Below are positions 8,155 to 18,890 of a stretch of 64,000 nucleotides of DNA, one piece after another. The notes under the pieces are model-generated. The model worked only from the letters and a program-made list of their open reading frames with translations, had not been told where the DNA came from and did not search any database. Location of the stretch: contig QZDX01000005.1 in assembly GCA_009917555.1 (NCBI GenBank), forward strand, positions 1-64,000. Direction: 5' to 3'. The DNA comes from a bacterium 1XD21-13. GTDB taxonomy: Bacteria; Bacillota; Clostridia; Lachnospirales; Lachnospiraceae. Positions within the stretch are counted from its first letter, which is position 1. Each line of letters starts with the position of its first letter. Position numbers and translations under genes: made by a program.

Positions 8155-8168
8155 TGCGATGGCAATGA

Positions 8169-10219
<2,051 letters not shown>

Positions 10220-10239
10220 AGTAAGAAAGCGATAAAGTG

Positions 10240-10286
10240 AATTCCAAGGAAAGTGAACGAAGAAGCAGTCCGCTTTCCTTGGAATT
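10240..10286 (+). other. 14-bp perfect hairpin between dnaK and dnaJ
   Basis: AATTCCAAGGAAAG (10240-10253) is the exact complement of CTTTCCTTGGAATT (10273-10286), with a 19-nt loop. No T-run follows, so it is more likely an mRNA 3'-end stabiliser or processing site that lets dnaK exceed dnaJ than a full terminator. Confidence 0.7.
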
Positions 10287-10393
10287 TGCCCGTATTGACA
10301 CCAATGGGTGCGGGGCTTCGGCATGAAGGGGTGACAGCCGGGCAGAGGAAAGAAAAAGGCTAAAAGTATTCGAATAAAGAGGAAGATAAAAGA

Positions 10394-11554
10394 ATGGCAG
10401 AGCAGAAAAGAGACTACTATGAGGTCTTAGGCATAGATAAAAATGCGGATGATGCCGCAATTAAAAAAGCATACCGCCAGCTGGCGAAAAAGTATCATCC
10501 GGATATGAATCCCGGCGACCAGGAGGCGGAGAAAAAGTTTAAGGAGGCTTCCGAGGCTTATGCGGTCTTAAGTGATCCGGAGAAGCGCCGCCAGTACGAT
10601 CAGTTTGGCCATGCGGCCTTTGAGGGCGGAGCCGGAGGAGGCTTTGGGGGCTTTGATTTCACCGGTGCGGATATGGGAGACATTTTCGGGGATATTTTCG
10701 GAGATCTCTTTGGAGGCGGACGGAGCCGGAGAGCCAATAACGGCCCTATGCAGGGGGCAAATCTAAGAGCCCAGATTCGGGTAACCTTTGAGGAGGCGGT
10801 ATTTGGCTGCGACAAGGAAATTGAGCTGACCTTAAAGGACGAGTGTGGAAAATGCCACGGAACCGGCGCAAAGCCCGGAACCTCTCCTGTCACCTGTACA
10901 AAGTGCGGAGGCAAGGGCCAGGTGGTGTATACCCAGCAGTCTCTCTTTGGCATGGTGCAGAATGTGCGTACCTGTCCCGACTGTAACGGAACCGGTAAGG
11001 TCATTAAGGAAAAATGTCCCGACTGCTACGGAACCGGCTATATTTCCAATAAGAAGAAGATTGCCGTGACCGTACCGGCCGGAATTGATAACGGACAGAG
11101 TATCCGCATCCGGGGCAAGGGAGAGCCGGGAGTGAACGGCGGTCCCAGAGGGGATCTGCTGGTGGAGGTTCTGGTGAGCAGACATCCCATTTTCCAGAGA
11201 CAGGATACGAATATTTACTCCACAGCGCCTATCAGCTTTGTGACGGCAGCCCTTGGAGGTACTGTGCGGATTAAGACGGTGGACGGCGAGGTCGAGTATG
11301 ATGTAAAGGCGGGAACACAAACGGATACACGTGTGCGCTTGAAAGGCAAGGGTGTTCCCTCCCTGCGGAATAAAAATGTCCGGGGCGATCATTATGTAAC
11401 CCTGGTGGTACAGGTGCCTACGGATCTGAGCAAAGACGCCAAGGAGGCCCTGCGTGCCTATGATGATGTGGTCAACGGCATTGCGCCCTCCGGAAAAGGG
11501 GGAAAAGGGAAAAAGCGCTTTATGGATAAAGTAAAGGAAGCACTGGATGAATAA
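10394..11554 (+). CDS. dnaJ: Hsp40 co-chaperone DnaJ
   Basis: The 386-residue type I Hsp40 stimulates DnaK ATPase and delivers substrates. The order of domains is complete: J domain with HPD ([10 protein letters not shown], about residues 35-37), a Gly/Phe-rich linker ([12 protein letters not shown]), a zinc region with four CxxCxGxG repeats ([32 protein letters not shown], about residues 155-220) and the C-terminal substrate-binding domains. It is the last gene of the heat-shock operon; a 21-bp hairpin follows. Confidence 0.98.
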   Translation: MAEQKRDYYEVLGIDKNADDAAIKKAYRQLAKKYHPDMNPGDQEAEKKFKEASEAYAVLSDPEKRRQYDQFGHAAFEGGAGGGFGGFDFTGADMGDIFGDIFGDLFGGGRSRRANNGPMQGANLRAQIRVTFEEAVFGCDKEIELTLKDECGKCHGTGAKPGTSPVTCTKCGGKGQVVYTQQSLFGMVQNVRTCPDCNGTGKVIKEKCPDCYGTGYISNKKKIAVTVPAGIDNGQSIRIRGKGEPGVNGGPRGDLLVEVLVSRHPIFQRQDTNIYSTAPISFVTAALGGTVRIKTVDGEVEYDVKAGTQTDTRVRLKGKGVPSLRNKNVRGDHYVTLVVQVPTDLSKDAKEALRAYDDVVNGIAPSGKGGKGKKRFMDKVKEALDE

Positions 11555-11583
11555 AAATGTGAAGAAAGAGCTTTGAGCATAGC

Positions 11584-11630
11584 TTTGGCGCTGTGGAATG
11601 CTTCAAGTAGAAGCATTTCACAGCGCCAAA
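11584..11630 (+). terminator. Hairpin ending the dnaJ transcript
   Basis: TTTGGCGCTGTGGAATGCTT pairs with AAGCATTTCACAGCGCCAAA (21 bp counting the next pair, one G-U) around a tiny loop. Only ATTTTG follows, so the U-tract is weak, but the stem is very stable and sits between convergent genes. Confidence 0.6.
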
Positions 11631-11719
11631 TGATTTTGTGGATCTGTAATTGAAATCCGCTATTTTACGAATCGGATATGTAACAGGCTCTTGATACGAG
11701 CATCTGTATGATATTGGGT

Positions 11720-12103
11720 TTAAGCAGTCTTTATTTCCAAAGCGGTAAGACGCTTTTCGAAGTTCTCCATTGTCCGGAGCAGAATACTGATAGTTTCCTG
11801 CTCGTTTTTGGTGATTCGATAGATATCCTTTAAGCCCTCAAGCTGACGTTCGATTTTGCCAAAGCGCTTTTCGTTCTTTTTATCGTAACGTTCCATTTCA
11901 TCCAAAAGCATGGATTCTGACTTGTAGAGCATCTTTTTCATTTGTCTCATAGTGCGGGTTTCGGATTCATGAATCATCTTCCTCGTCTTGGCCTCAGATT
12001 CTTGAATGGACCTCTGAATCAGCTCGGTCATCTGCGCCTCAGACTCTTGAACTGCCTTCCCCACAATTTCGGCAATAGCCGAAAGATCTTTTGTATCCAG
12101 CAA
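11720..12103 (-). CDS. Hypothetical coiled-coil protein (127 aa)
   Basis: This protein is highly charged and helical almost throughout. It carries a repeated motif with ESEA/ESET about every 12 residues (VQESEAQ, IQESEAK, IHESETR, YKSESM), then a second heptad region (ERQLEGLKDIYRITKNEQETI). It has no signal peptide or catalytic motif. The start is a TTG at 12103 placed 6 nt after GGAAAGGAGG, a convincing ribosome-binding site. Similar small coiled-coil ORFs occur in clostridia, but I cannot assign a family. It is convergent with dnaJ. Confidence 0.6.
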   Translation of the reverse strand: MLDTKDLSAIAEIVGKAVQESEAQMTELIQRSIQESEAKTRKMIHESETRTMRQMKKMLYKSESMLLDEMERYDKKNEKRFGKIERQLEGLKDIYRITKNEQETISILLRTMENFEKRLTALEIKTA

Positions 12104-12419
12104 GGCTATCCTCCTTTCCCTTCCAAAGCTGGAAGAAGTATTATCGAAACAGCTTCTGTTAAAGAGGTATTTTTAAGTATAATAGATTCTCTTTTAAAAT
12201 ACCAGACCATTTTTAAAAAACCTTTTACAAGCATGAATCGCTTTTTAAGTACCTTCCAAAAAGAATGCTTTAGAAGGAAGCATCTAATTGCCCATAGACC
12301 ATATGGATGGAAAATCGGATATAGAATTGATAGAAGGTAAAGTGCTTAAAAAGTGTATGTGACAGGGATCAAATTCACACAATGCCTTTTTTATAAGGAC
12401 ACAGGTGAAGAAAATTTAA
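12104..12419 (-). other. 316-bp gap without a convincing gene
   Basis: This AT-rich stretch between two minus-strand ORFs has no frame with a good ribosome-binding site. It may hold the promoter of the coiled-coil gene and decayed coding sequence related to the next ORF. Confidence 0.4.
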
Positions 12420-12764
12420 CTACATCCGGTTGATAAATTCTTCTACGGACCGCACCTGGCGTGCCAGAAAAAACCATCGGTCCAGTTGAAAAAAGCTTGT
12501 CTGGTGCAGAATCTGCTCCTGGATTCCAAGGGGAACCCTTCCGTGGTCAGACAATGTTTCCAGAATACATTCCGCTTTACTGTTCGCCGCACCCTGCATC
12601 CAAAGAAAGGCGGGCATACAGCTCATAATAGATTGTTCCGTTTGATAATCATTTGTTTCCAAAGGAAAACTCCTTTCTCTCTGTAAAAGGAAACCATGGC
12701 GAGCTGCCAGATAATCAGAAGCTGTTACGAAAAGGAGTATAGCAAAGAGCATTTGTAAAATCAA
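12420..12764 (-). pseudogene. Probable remnant ORF (114 aa)
   Basis: The frame starts at a TTG (12764) or an ATG at 12752, neither with a recognisable Shine-Dalgarno. The C-terminal part, including LDRWFFLARQVRSVEEFINRM-like spacing with 'ETLSDHGRVPLGIQEQIL' before it, resembles the tail of Rpn/YhgA-like transposase-fold nucleases, in which an 'LxxWxxLAxxVxSxEEF' stretch ends the protein. The catalytic N-terminal part is missing. I read it as a truncated gene, with the family only a suggestion. Confidence 0.35.
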
Positions 12765-12907
12765 GGAAAGTGAAGCAATTGTAGGAATATGTATGAAGAT
12801 GTCGGAGAAACATTCTGCGAGATTGGTCCGATTTGCAAGCAGTCAGTACACTGGCCAGGGATCAGGCCTTGCAGGGCTTTTGTACCTCAAAAAATACAAC
12901 ATTGAAA

Positions 12908-12936
12908 TGGACAATTTGAGGGCAATATGTTAAAAT
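12908..12936 (+). promoter_or_regulatory. nifJ promoter
   Basis: TGGACA (12908-12913) and TAAAAT (12931-12936) are separated by exactly 17 nt and point to the PFOR gene about 100 nt downstream. The leader has a weak hairpin (GGGATAC with GTATCCC). Confidence 0.75.
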
Positions 12937-13040
12937 AAACTACATATGGGATACTGGTGTACAGACCACTTACAGGTATCCCCAATGTGCGCCGGGACAG
13001 ACCGGACCGGGGCGAAACAATTGAAGGAGGAAAAGACAAA

Positions 13041-16000
13041 ATGGCTAGAAAAATGAAGACCATGGATGGTAATCATGCAGCGGCTCACGTATCCTATGCA
13101 TATTCCGACGTTGCTGCAATCTATCCGATCACACCCTCATCTGTGATGGCAGAGGCTACGGATGAATGGGCGACACAGGGAAGGACCAATATCTTTGGAC
13201 AAACCGTACAGGTAACGGAGATGCAGTCCGAGGCAGGAGCGGCAGGTGCCGTACACGGCTCTCTGGCAGCAGGCGCCCTTACCACCACCTTTACGGCTTC
13301 CCAGGGTCTGCTGCTGATGATCCCCAACCTGTATAAGGTAGCGGGCGAGCAGCTTCCCGGTGTATTCAATGTGTCCGCACGTGCTCTTGCAAGCCATGCA
13401 TTATCCATCTTCGGAGATCACTCCGACGTGTATGCATGTCGTCAGACCGGCGCGGCTATGCTGTGTGAATCCAGCGTACAGGAGGTTATGGACTTAACAC
13501 CCGTTGCTCACTGCGCAGGAATTAAGGGTAAGATTCCTTTCATCAACTTCTTCGACGGCTTTAGGACCTCCCACGAGATCCAGAAGATTGAGACCTGGGA
13601 CTATGAGGATCTGAAGGAAATGGTTGACATGGATGCCATTGACGCCTTCCGCAAGAACGCCCTGAATCCCAACCATCCCTGCCAGAGAGGTTCCGCTCAG
13701 AATCCGGATATCTTCTTCCAGGCCAGAGAGGCATGCAACCCCTACTACGACGCTCTTCCGGCTATCGTACAGGAGTACATGGACAAGGTAAATGCAAAGA
13801 TTGGAACAGACTACAAGCTGTTTAACTACTATGGAGCTGCAGATGCAGAGCATGTGATCGTGGCAATGGGTTCCGTGTGCGATACCATTGAGGAGACCAT
13901 TGATTACCTGGTAGCAGCAGGCGAGAAGGTGGGCGTTGTAAAGGTACGTCTCTACCGTCCGTTCAGCGCAGAGGCTCTGGTAGCAGCCATTCCCGACAGC
14001 GTAAAGAAGATCAGTGTTCTTGACAGAACCAAGGAGCCGGGTGCTCTGGGAGAGCCCCTGTACCTGGATGTGGTGGCAGCTCTCAAGGGTACCAAGTTCA
14101 ACGACACTCCAATCTTCACCGGACGTTACGGACTTGGCTCCAAGGATACCACACCGGCTCAGATTGTAGCCGTATACAAGAATGCAGACAAGCAGAAGTT
14201 CACCATCGGTATTGTAGATGATGTAACCAACCTGTCCCTGGATCCGGGCGCTCCTCTGGTAACCACACCGGAAGGAACCATCAACTGCAAGTTCTGGGGT
14301 CTGGGCGCTGACGGTACTGTTGGTGCGAACAAGAACTCCATCAAGATCATCGGCGACAACACCGACATGTACGCACAGGCTTACTTTGACTATGACTCCA
14401 AGAAGTCCGGCGGCGTTACCATGTCCCACCTGCGTTTTGGCAAGAGCCCCATTAAGTCTACCTATCTGATCCACAAGGCAAACTTCGTAGCCTGCCACAA
14501 CCCGTCCTATGTACGCAAGTACAACATGGTACAGGAGCTGGTAGACGGAGGAACCTTCCTTCTGAACTGCCCCTGGGATATGGAAGGCATTGAGAAGCAT
14601 CTGCCCGGTCAGGTAAAGAGCTTTATTGCAAATCACGGCATTAAGTTCTATGTGATTGACGGTATCAAGATTGGCAAGGAGATTGGACTTGGCGGACGTA
14701 TCAACACCGTTCTGCAGTCCGCATTTTTCAAGCTGGCCAACATCATTCCCGAGGAGCAGGCCATCGATCTGATGAAGGCTGCTGCAAAGGCAACCTACGG
14801 ACGCAAGGGCGATGCCATCGTTCAGATGAACTATGACGCCATCGACGCAGGCGCAAAGCAGATCGTGGAGATTGAGGTTCCCGAGAGCTGGAAGAGCGCA
14901 GCAGACGAAGGCTTGACCACCACCCACGCAGAGGGCGGCAGAGCTGACGTAGTAAGCTTTGTAAATGAGATTCAGGCAAAGGTAAACGCTCAGGAGGGCA
15001 ATTCCTTACCCGTATCCGCATTCAAGGATTACGTGGATGGTACCACCCCCAGCGGCTCCGCAGCTTACGAGAAGCGCGGCATTGCCGTAGATATCCCCGT
15101 ATGGCAGCCGGAGAACTGTATCCAGTGTAACAGATGTTCCTATGTCTGCCCGCACGCAGTTATCCGTCCCATCGCTATGACCGCAGAGGAAGCGGCAAAG
15201 GCTCCGGAAGGCACCAAGATGCTGGATATGACCGGAATGCCGGAGTACAAGTTTGTAATGGCTATCTCCGCACTTGACTGTACAGGCTGCGGCTCCTGTG
15301 CAAATGTCTGCCCGGGCAAGAAGGGCGCCAAGGCACTTGTTATGGAGAATATGGAGGCAAATGTGGCTTCCCAGAAGGTATTCGATTATGGCGTAGCCCT
15401 GCCAGAGAAGGCAGACGTGATTGCCAAGTTCAAAGAGGCAACCGTAAAGGGCAGCCAGTTCAAGAAGCCGCTTCTTGAGTTCTCCGGAGCATGTGCAGGC
15501 TGCGGCGAGACACCGTATGCGAAGCTGATCACACAGCTCTTTGGCGATAGAATGTATATTGCAAATGCAACAGGATGTTCCTCCATCTGGGGCAACTCCT
15601 CACCCTCCACACCTTACACCGTAAACCACAAGGGACAGGGTCCTGCATGGTCCAACTCCCTGTTTGAGGATGCGGCAGAGTTTGGTTATGGTATGAGCTT
15701 GGCACAGCGCGCTATCCGTACCGGTCTCAAGGCCAAGGTTGAGGCTCTCCTTACCTGTGACTGCTGTGGCGAGGACGTGAAGTCTGCGGCACAGGAGTGG
15801 CTTGACACCTTCAATGTAGGCGCAACCAACGGAGCAGCTACGGATAAGCTGGTAGCAGCCTGTGAAGCCTGCGGATGTGATGAGTGCAAGGCTGTTCTGA
15901 AGGATAAGGACTTCCTGGCTAAGAAGTCTCAGTGGATCTTCGGCGGTGACGGCTGGGCATACGACATCGGCTTCGGCGGTGTAGACCATGTGCTGGCAAG

Positions 16001-16583
16001 CGGACAGGATGTGAACGTAATGGTATTCGATACCGAGGTTTACTCCAACACCGGCGGACAGTCCTCCAAGGCAACACCTACCGGCGCTATCGCACAGTTT
16101 GCGGCAGGCGGCAAGGATGTGAAGAAGAAGGATCTGGCTTCCATCGCTATGAGCTACGGCTACGTATACGTTGCACAGATTGCTATGGGTGCTGACTTCA
16201 ATCAGTGCGTAAAGGCAATCGCAGAGGCAGAGGCTTATCCGGGACCGTCTCTCATCATTGCTTACGCGCCCTGTATCAACCATGGTATTAAGAAGGGCAT
16301 GAGCAAGGCTCAGACCGAGGAAGAGCTGGCAGTTAAGGCTGGCTACTGGCACTGTTTCCGGTTTAATCCGGCTGCAGCAGCAGAGGGCAAGGATGCCTTC
16401 ACTCTGGACAGCAAGGAGCCCACAGGAGACTACAAGGAATTCCTGGACGGCGAGGTTCGCTACAATGCTCTGAAGCGTGCAAATCCGGAAAGAGCAGCAG
16501 ATCTGTTTGACAAGGCAGAGGCAACTGCTAAGGCAAGATACGAGTATCTGAAGAAGCTTGGAGATCTGTACAAGGCTGAGTAA
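13041..16583 (+). CDS. nifJ: Pyruvate:ferredoxin (flavodoxin) oxidoreductase
   Basis: This 1180-residue single-chain PFOR oxidises pyruvate with CoA to acetyl-CoA and CO2 and reduces ferredoxin, the central step of clostridial fermentation. In order: the pyruvate-binding domain (YAYSDVAAIYPITPSSVMAE), the CoA and linker domains, two [4Fe-4S] ferredoxin motifs (CIQCNRCSYVCP and CTGCGSCANVCP), the proximal cluster cysteines (CAGCGETPY and a later cysteine) and the TPP site (GDGWAYDIGFGG, then SNTGGQSSKATPTGA). The start is ATG 13041 after GGAGG at 13026-13030; the frame open upstream to 12957 is leader. Codon use is strongly biased, as in a highly expressed gene. A strong terminator follows. 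Confidence 0.98.
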   Translation: MARKMKTMDGNHAAAHVSYAYSDVAAIYPITPSSVMAEATDEWATQGRTNIFGQTVQVTEMQSEAGAAGAVHGSLAAGALTTTFTASQGLLLMIPNLYKVAGEQLPGVFNVSARALASHALSIFGDHSDVYACRQTGAAMLCESSVQEVMDLTPVAHCAGIKGKIPFINFFDGFRTSHEIQKIETWDYEDLKEMVDMDAIDAFRKNALNPNHPCQRGSAQNPDIFFQAREACNPYYDALPAIVQEYMDKVNAKIGTDYKLFNYYGAADAEHVIVAMGSVCDTIEETIDYLVAAGEKVGVVKVRLYRPFSAEALVAAIPDSVKKISVLDRTKEPGALGEPLYLDVVAALKGTKFNDTPIFTGRYGLGSKDTTPAQIVAVYKNADKQKFTIGIVDDVTNLSLDPGAPLVTTPEGTINCKFWGLGADGTVGANKNSIKIIGDNTDMYAQAYFDYDSKKSGGVTMSHLRFGKSPIKSTYLIHKANFVACHNPSYVRKYNMVQELVDGGTFLLNCPWDMEGIEKHLPGQVKSFIANHGIKFYVIDGIKIGKEIGLGGRINTVLQSAFFKLANIIPEEQAIDLMKAAAKATYGRKGDAIVQMNYDAIDAGAKQIVEIEVPESWKSAADEGLTTTHAEGGRADVVSFVNEIQAKVNAQEGNSLPVSAFKDYVDGTTPSGSAAYEKRGIAVDIPVWQPENCIQCNRCSYVCPHAVIRPIAMTAEEAAKAPEGTKMLDMTGMPEYKFVMAISALDCTGCGSCANVCPGKKGAKALVMENMEANVASQKVFDYGVALPEKADVIAKFKEATVKGSQFKKPLLEFSGACAGCGETPYAKLITQLFGDRMYIANATGCSSIWGNSSPSTPYTVNHKGQGPAWSNSLFEDAAEFGYGMSLAQRAIRTGLKAKVEALLTCDCCGEDVKSAAQEWLDTFNVGATNGAATDKLVAACEACGCDECKAVLKDKDFLAKKSQWIFGGDGWAYDIGFGGVDHVLASGQDVNVMVFDTEVYSNTGGQSSKATPTGAIAQFAAGGKDVKKKDLASIAMSYGYVYVAQIAMGADFNQCVKAIAEAEAYPGPSLIIAYAPCINHGIKKGMSKAQTEEELAVKAGYWHCFRFNPAAAAEGKDAFTLDSKEPTGDYKEFLDGEVRYNALKRANPERAADLFDKAEATAKARYEYLKKLGDLYKAE

Positions 16584-16616
16584 GAGCTTTGATAAAATGT
16601 AAATTAGCTATATGAC

Positions 16617-16675
16617 AGCGGAGCAGCCCGCAGGAAGAGAGCAAAATTTTCCTGGGGGACTGCTCCGCTTTTCTT
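16617..16675 (+). terminator. Intrinsic terminator after nifJ
   Basis: AGCGGAGCAG (16617-16626) pairs with CTGCTCCGCT (16660-16669), followed by TTTTCTT. A smaller internal pairing (CAGGAA with TTCCTG) extends the stem. Confidence 0.85.
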
Positions 16676-16714
16676 GACTTTGGCAATAGCAAAGGGTATG
16701 CTAAAAAAGAATAG

Positions 16715-16744
16715 TACGGAACTTTACGGAACTGGAATAGGAGG
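16715..16744 (+). repeat. Hairpin-less version of the 124-bp element
   Basis: TACGGAACT is followed directly by TTACGGAACTGGAATAGGAG. These are the two flanking direct repeats of the hairpin element seen at clpB and era, here brought together without the hairpin. It provides the Shine-Dalgarno of the aldo/keto reductase gene. Confidence 0.55.
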
Positions 16745-16751
16745 TGCAGGT

Positions 16752-17726
16752 ATGGAAAAAAGAATACAGATCCCAAACACAGATCTCTCCCTATATCCCA
16801 TCGGCCTTGGAACGGTGGATGCCGGGCTCAAATGGGAGGGCTTAGATGCGGATCGGATCATCGGAACTTATCTGGAGCAGGGGGGCAATGTGATTGATAC
16901 AGCCCACGTCTACTCTGATTGGGTGCCGGGAGAGAGGGCCCGGTCCGAGCGTGTGGTAGGCGACTGGCTGTCAAGGAGCAAAAAGCGCAGTCAGATCGTA
17001 CTGATTACCAAGGGCGGACATCCGGACATGACAAGGCCCAATCCGGATCTTCATGAGAGCCGCCTGAGCCACAAGGATATGTTGGAGGATTTGGATGGTT
17101 CCCTGAAACAGCTTCGCACAGATTACATTGATCTCTACTTCTACCACAGGGACGACGAGAAGCAGTCTGTGGAGGAAGAGATCGATACCATGGAGGAGTT
17201 TGTAAGGGCAGGCAAGATTCGCTACTATGGCTGCTCCAACTGGACCCCCAAGCGCATGCAGGAGGCGGATGCCTACTGTGCAAGGAAGGGATACCGGGGA
17301 TTTGTGGCAGATCAGAGCCTTTTCAATCTGGGAATGAAATATATGAATCCCCTGGCAGATGATACCCTGGGCTATATGAAAGGCCAGGCACTCCAATATC
17401 ACATAGACAATCCGAAGAACCTTGCAATGCCCTACATGGGAAACTGCAGCGGCTTTTTCCATATTTTTGAGGCAAAGGGGGAGGAAGCCCTTCGGGAGAA
17501 TCCCTATTACACACCAAAGAATGTGGAGGTTGCCCATAGAATTAGAGAGTTGAGGGGAAAATATGACTGCTCTCTTACGCAGGTAATTCTGGGCTTTTTC
17601 TTCTGCCAGCCCTTTGCCTGTGTGCCCTTATATGGCTCCTCCGGTCCGGAGCGTATCATAGATGCCTGCCGGACACTGGAGGTTCCCTTCACAGCGGAGG
17701 ACTATAAGAAGCTTTTGGGGGATTAA
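16752..17726 (+). CDS. Aldo/keto reductase
   Basis: This 324-residue cytoplasmic TIM-barrel NAD(P)H oxidoreductase belongs to the AKR superfamily. The catalytic tetrad is visible: Asp in GGNVIDTAHVY, Tyr in the same motif, Lys in VLITKGGH and His in DLYFYHRDD. The C-terminal part has the cofactor-binding SSGPERI segment. The substrate is unknown. Nearness to a DeoR regulator and rhamnulokinase suggests sugar or sugar-aldehyde metabolism, but that is inference. ATG 16752 is preferred, with AGGAGG about 6 nt upstream; the frame is open back to 16674 across the terminator tail. Confidence 0.9.
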   Translation: MEKRIQIPNTDLSLYPIGLGTVDAGLKWEGLDADRIIGTYLEQGGNVIDTAHVYSDWVPGERARSERVVGDWLSRSKKRSQIVLITKGGHPDMTRPNPDLHESRLSHKDMLEDLDGSLKQLRTDYIDLYFYHRDDEKQSVEEEIDTMEEFVRAGKIRYYGCSNWTPKRMQEADAYCARKGYRGFVADQSLFNLGMKYMNPLADDTLGYMKGQALQYHIDNPKNLAMPYMGNCSGFFHIFEAKGEEALRENPYYTPKNVEVAHRIRELRGKYDCSLTQVILGFFFCQPFACVPLYGSSGPERIIDACRTLEVPFTAEDYKKLLGD

Positions 17727-17747
17727 AGAAAAAAGAGTTTATAAAAG

Positions 17748-17815
17748 GCTGCCGCAACGCAGATACCGGCGAATCGCTTTGTTCACCGGTAAATGTATTG
17801 GGGCAGCTTTGCTAT
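17748..17815 (+). terminator. Probable terminator after the aldo/keto reductase
   Basis: GCTGCC (17748-17753) can pair with GGCAGC (17802-17807), enclosing TACCGG (17764-17769) with CCGGTA (17786-17791). A short T-rich stretch follows. The rest of the 309-nt gap to the DeoR gene is AT-rich and must hold that gene's promoter, which I could not place with confidence. Confidence 0.5.
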
Positions 17816-18035
17816 TTCATGGGATTTATGTTGATTTCGGAAAATTTTCACCAAAATGTCAACAAAAAAGCCTATAAAAACAAAAAGAAATGTGTTAAAC
17901 TAGACAAAGAGAAGAAAATAATAGCAGAAAGACCTCATAAAATAACATGCAGCATAGAGGGAGCCCCTTGCTGGGAGCCGTTTATCAATTTCAGTGCACG
18001 TGTGTGGGATAGAGGCTGTGGAACAGGAGATAGAT

Positions 18036-18809
18036 ATGCTGGCCATTGAACGGAAAAATGAAATCCTGGCGATTTTGCAAAAGGAACAGAGAGTTCTGGT
18101 ATCGGAGCTCAGCAAGCGTTACGATGTGACCGACGAGACCATCCGGCGGGACCTGGAGAAGCTGGAGAGTGAGGGCTATGTGAAAAAAACCTACGGCGGC
18201 GCTGTTCTGAACCAGAACACTAAGGTAGATATGCCCCTTCGGATTCGTGAAAAAACAAACCGCAGTGAAAAACAGATTATAGCCAGGCTGGTGGCAGAGC
18301 TTATCGAGGAGGGCGACCGGATCATGCTTGATGCCTCCTCCACCTCACTGATGATTGCCAAAGAGCTGAAAAATAAAAATAAGCTGACGGTCATCACCAA
18401 TTCCGTGGAGGTGCTCATTGAGCTGGCAGGCCATGAGGGGATACAGGTGATCTCCACAGGGGGGAACTTGAACGAGACCTCCCTCTCTCTGGTGGGAAAT
18501 GCGGCCCAGAAGGTTCTGAACGGCTATCACGTGGACAAAGCCGTTCTCTCCTGCAAAGGAATCGATATCCGCAACGGGCTGACAGATTCCAATGAGCTGG
18601 ACAGTGATATTAAAAATGTGATGTATTCCTGCGCGGACACGGCGGTTCTGGCAGTGGACAGCAGCAAGTTCGGGCATGTCTCCTTTGTAAAGACCATGCA
18701 GATGAAGGAGGGAGACATTCTGGTGACAGACCAGGATTTGCCGGAGGAATGGAGAGCTTTTTTGGCGGAGCGCAGCGTGCGCTTGGTAGTGCCGGAGGAA
18801 AACAGATAG
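18036..18809 (+). CDS. DeoR/GlpR-family transcriptional regulator
   Basis: The 257-residue regulator has an N-terminal DeoR helix-turn-helix (LAIERKNEILAILQKEQRVL, then SELSKRYDVTDETIRRDL, about residues 2-50). The C-terminal domain is the sugar-phosphate-binding (ISOCOT-like) fold with DASSTSLMIAKEL, VITNSVEVLIEL and STGGNLNETSLSLVG. Such proteins repress sugar operons and respond to phosphorylated sugars. Placed 81 nt before rhamnulokinase in the same direction, it is the likely local regulator, perhaps sensing rhamnulose phosphate. Start ATG 18036 follows ACAGGAG; an upstream GTG at 17994 lacks a site. Confidence 0.9.
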   Translation: MLAIERKNEILAILQKEQRVLVSELSKRYDVTDETIRRDLEKLESEGYVKKTYGGAVLNQNTKVDMPLRIREKTNRSEKQIIARLVAELIEEGDRIMLDASSTSLMIAKELKNKNKLTVITNSVEVLIELAGHEGIQVISTGGNLNETSLSLVGNAAQKVLNGYHVDKAVLSCKGIDIRNGLTDSNELDSDIKNVMYSCADTAVLAVDSSKFGHVSFVKTMQMKEGDILVTDQDLPEEWRAFLAERSVRLVVPEENR

Positions 18810-18890
18810 GGAAATGAATCCGCAGGCAAGCCCCATAGGTACGCAGAAAAATGCTTACGGAAATAAATAAAGAGAAAGGAAATATTTATT

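Noticed and set aside
12920-12945. Rex operator in the nifJ promoter
   Set aside because: TGTTAAAATAAAC only half matches TTGTGAAN4TTCACAA or TTGTTAAN4TTAACAA; the second half-site is missing.
13494-14927. Long minus-strand reading frame (477 codons) inside nifJ
   Set aside because: It is antisense to a highly expressed, codon-biased gene; the product has no recognisable domain and there is no ribosome-binding site.
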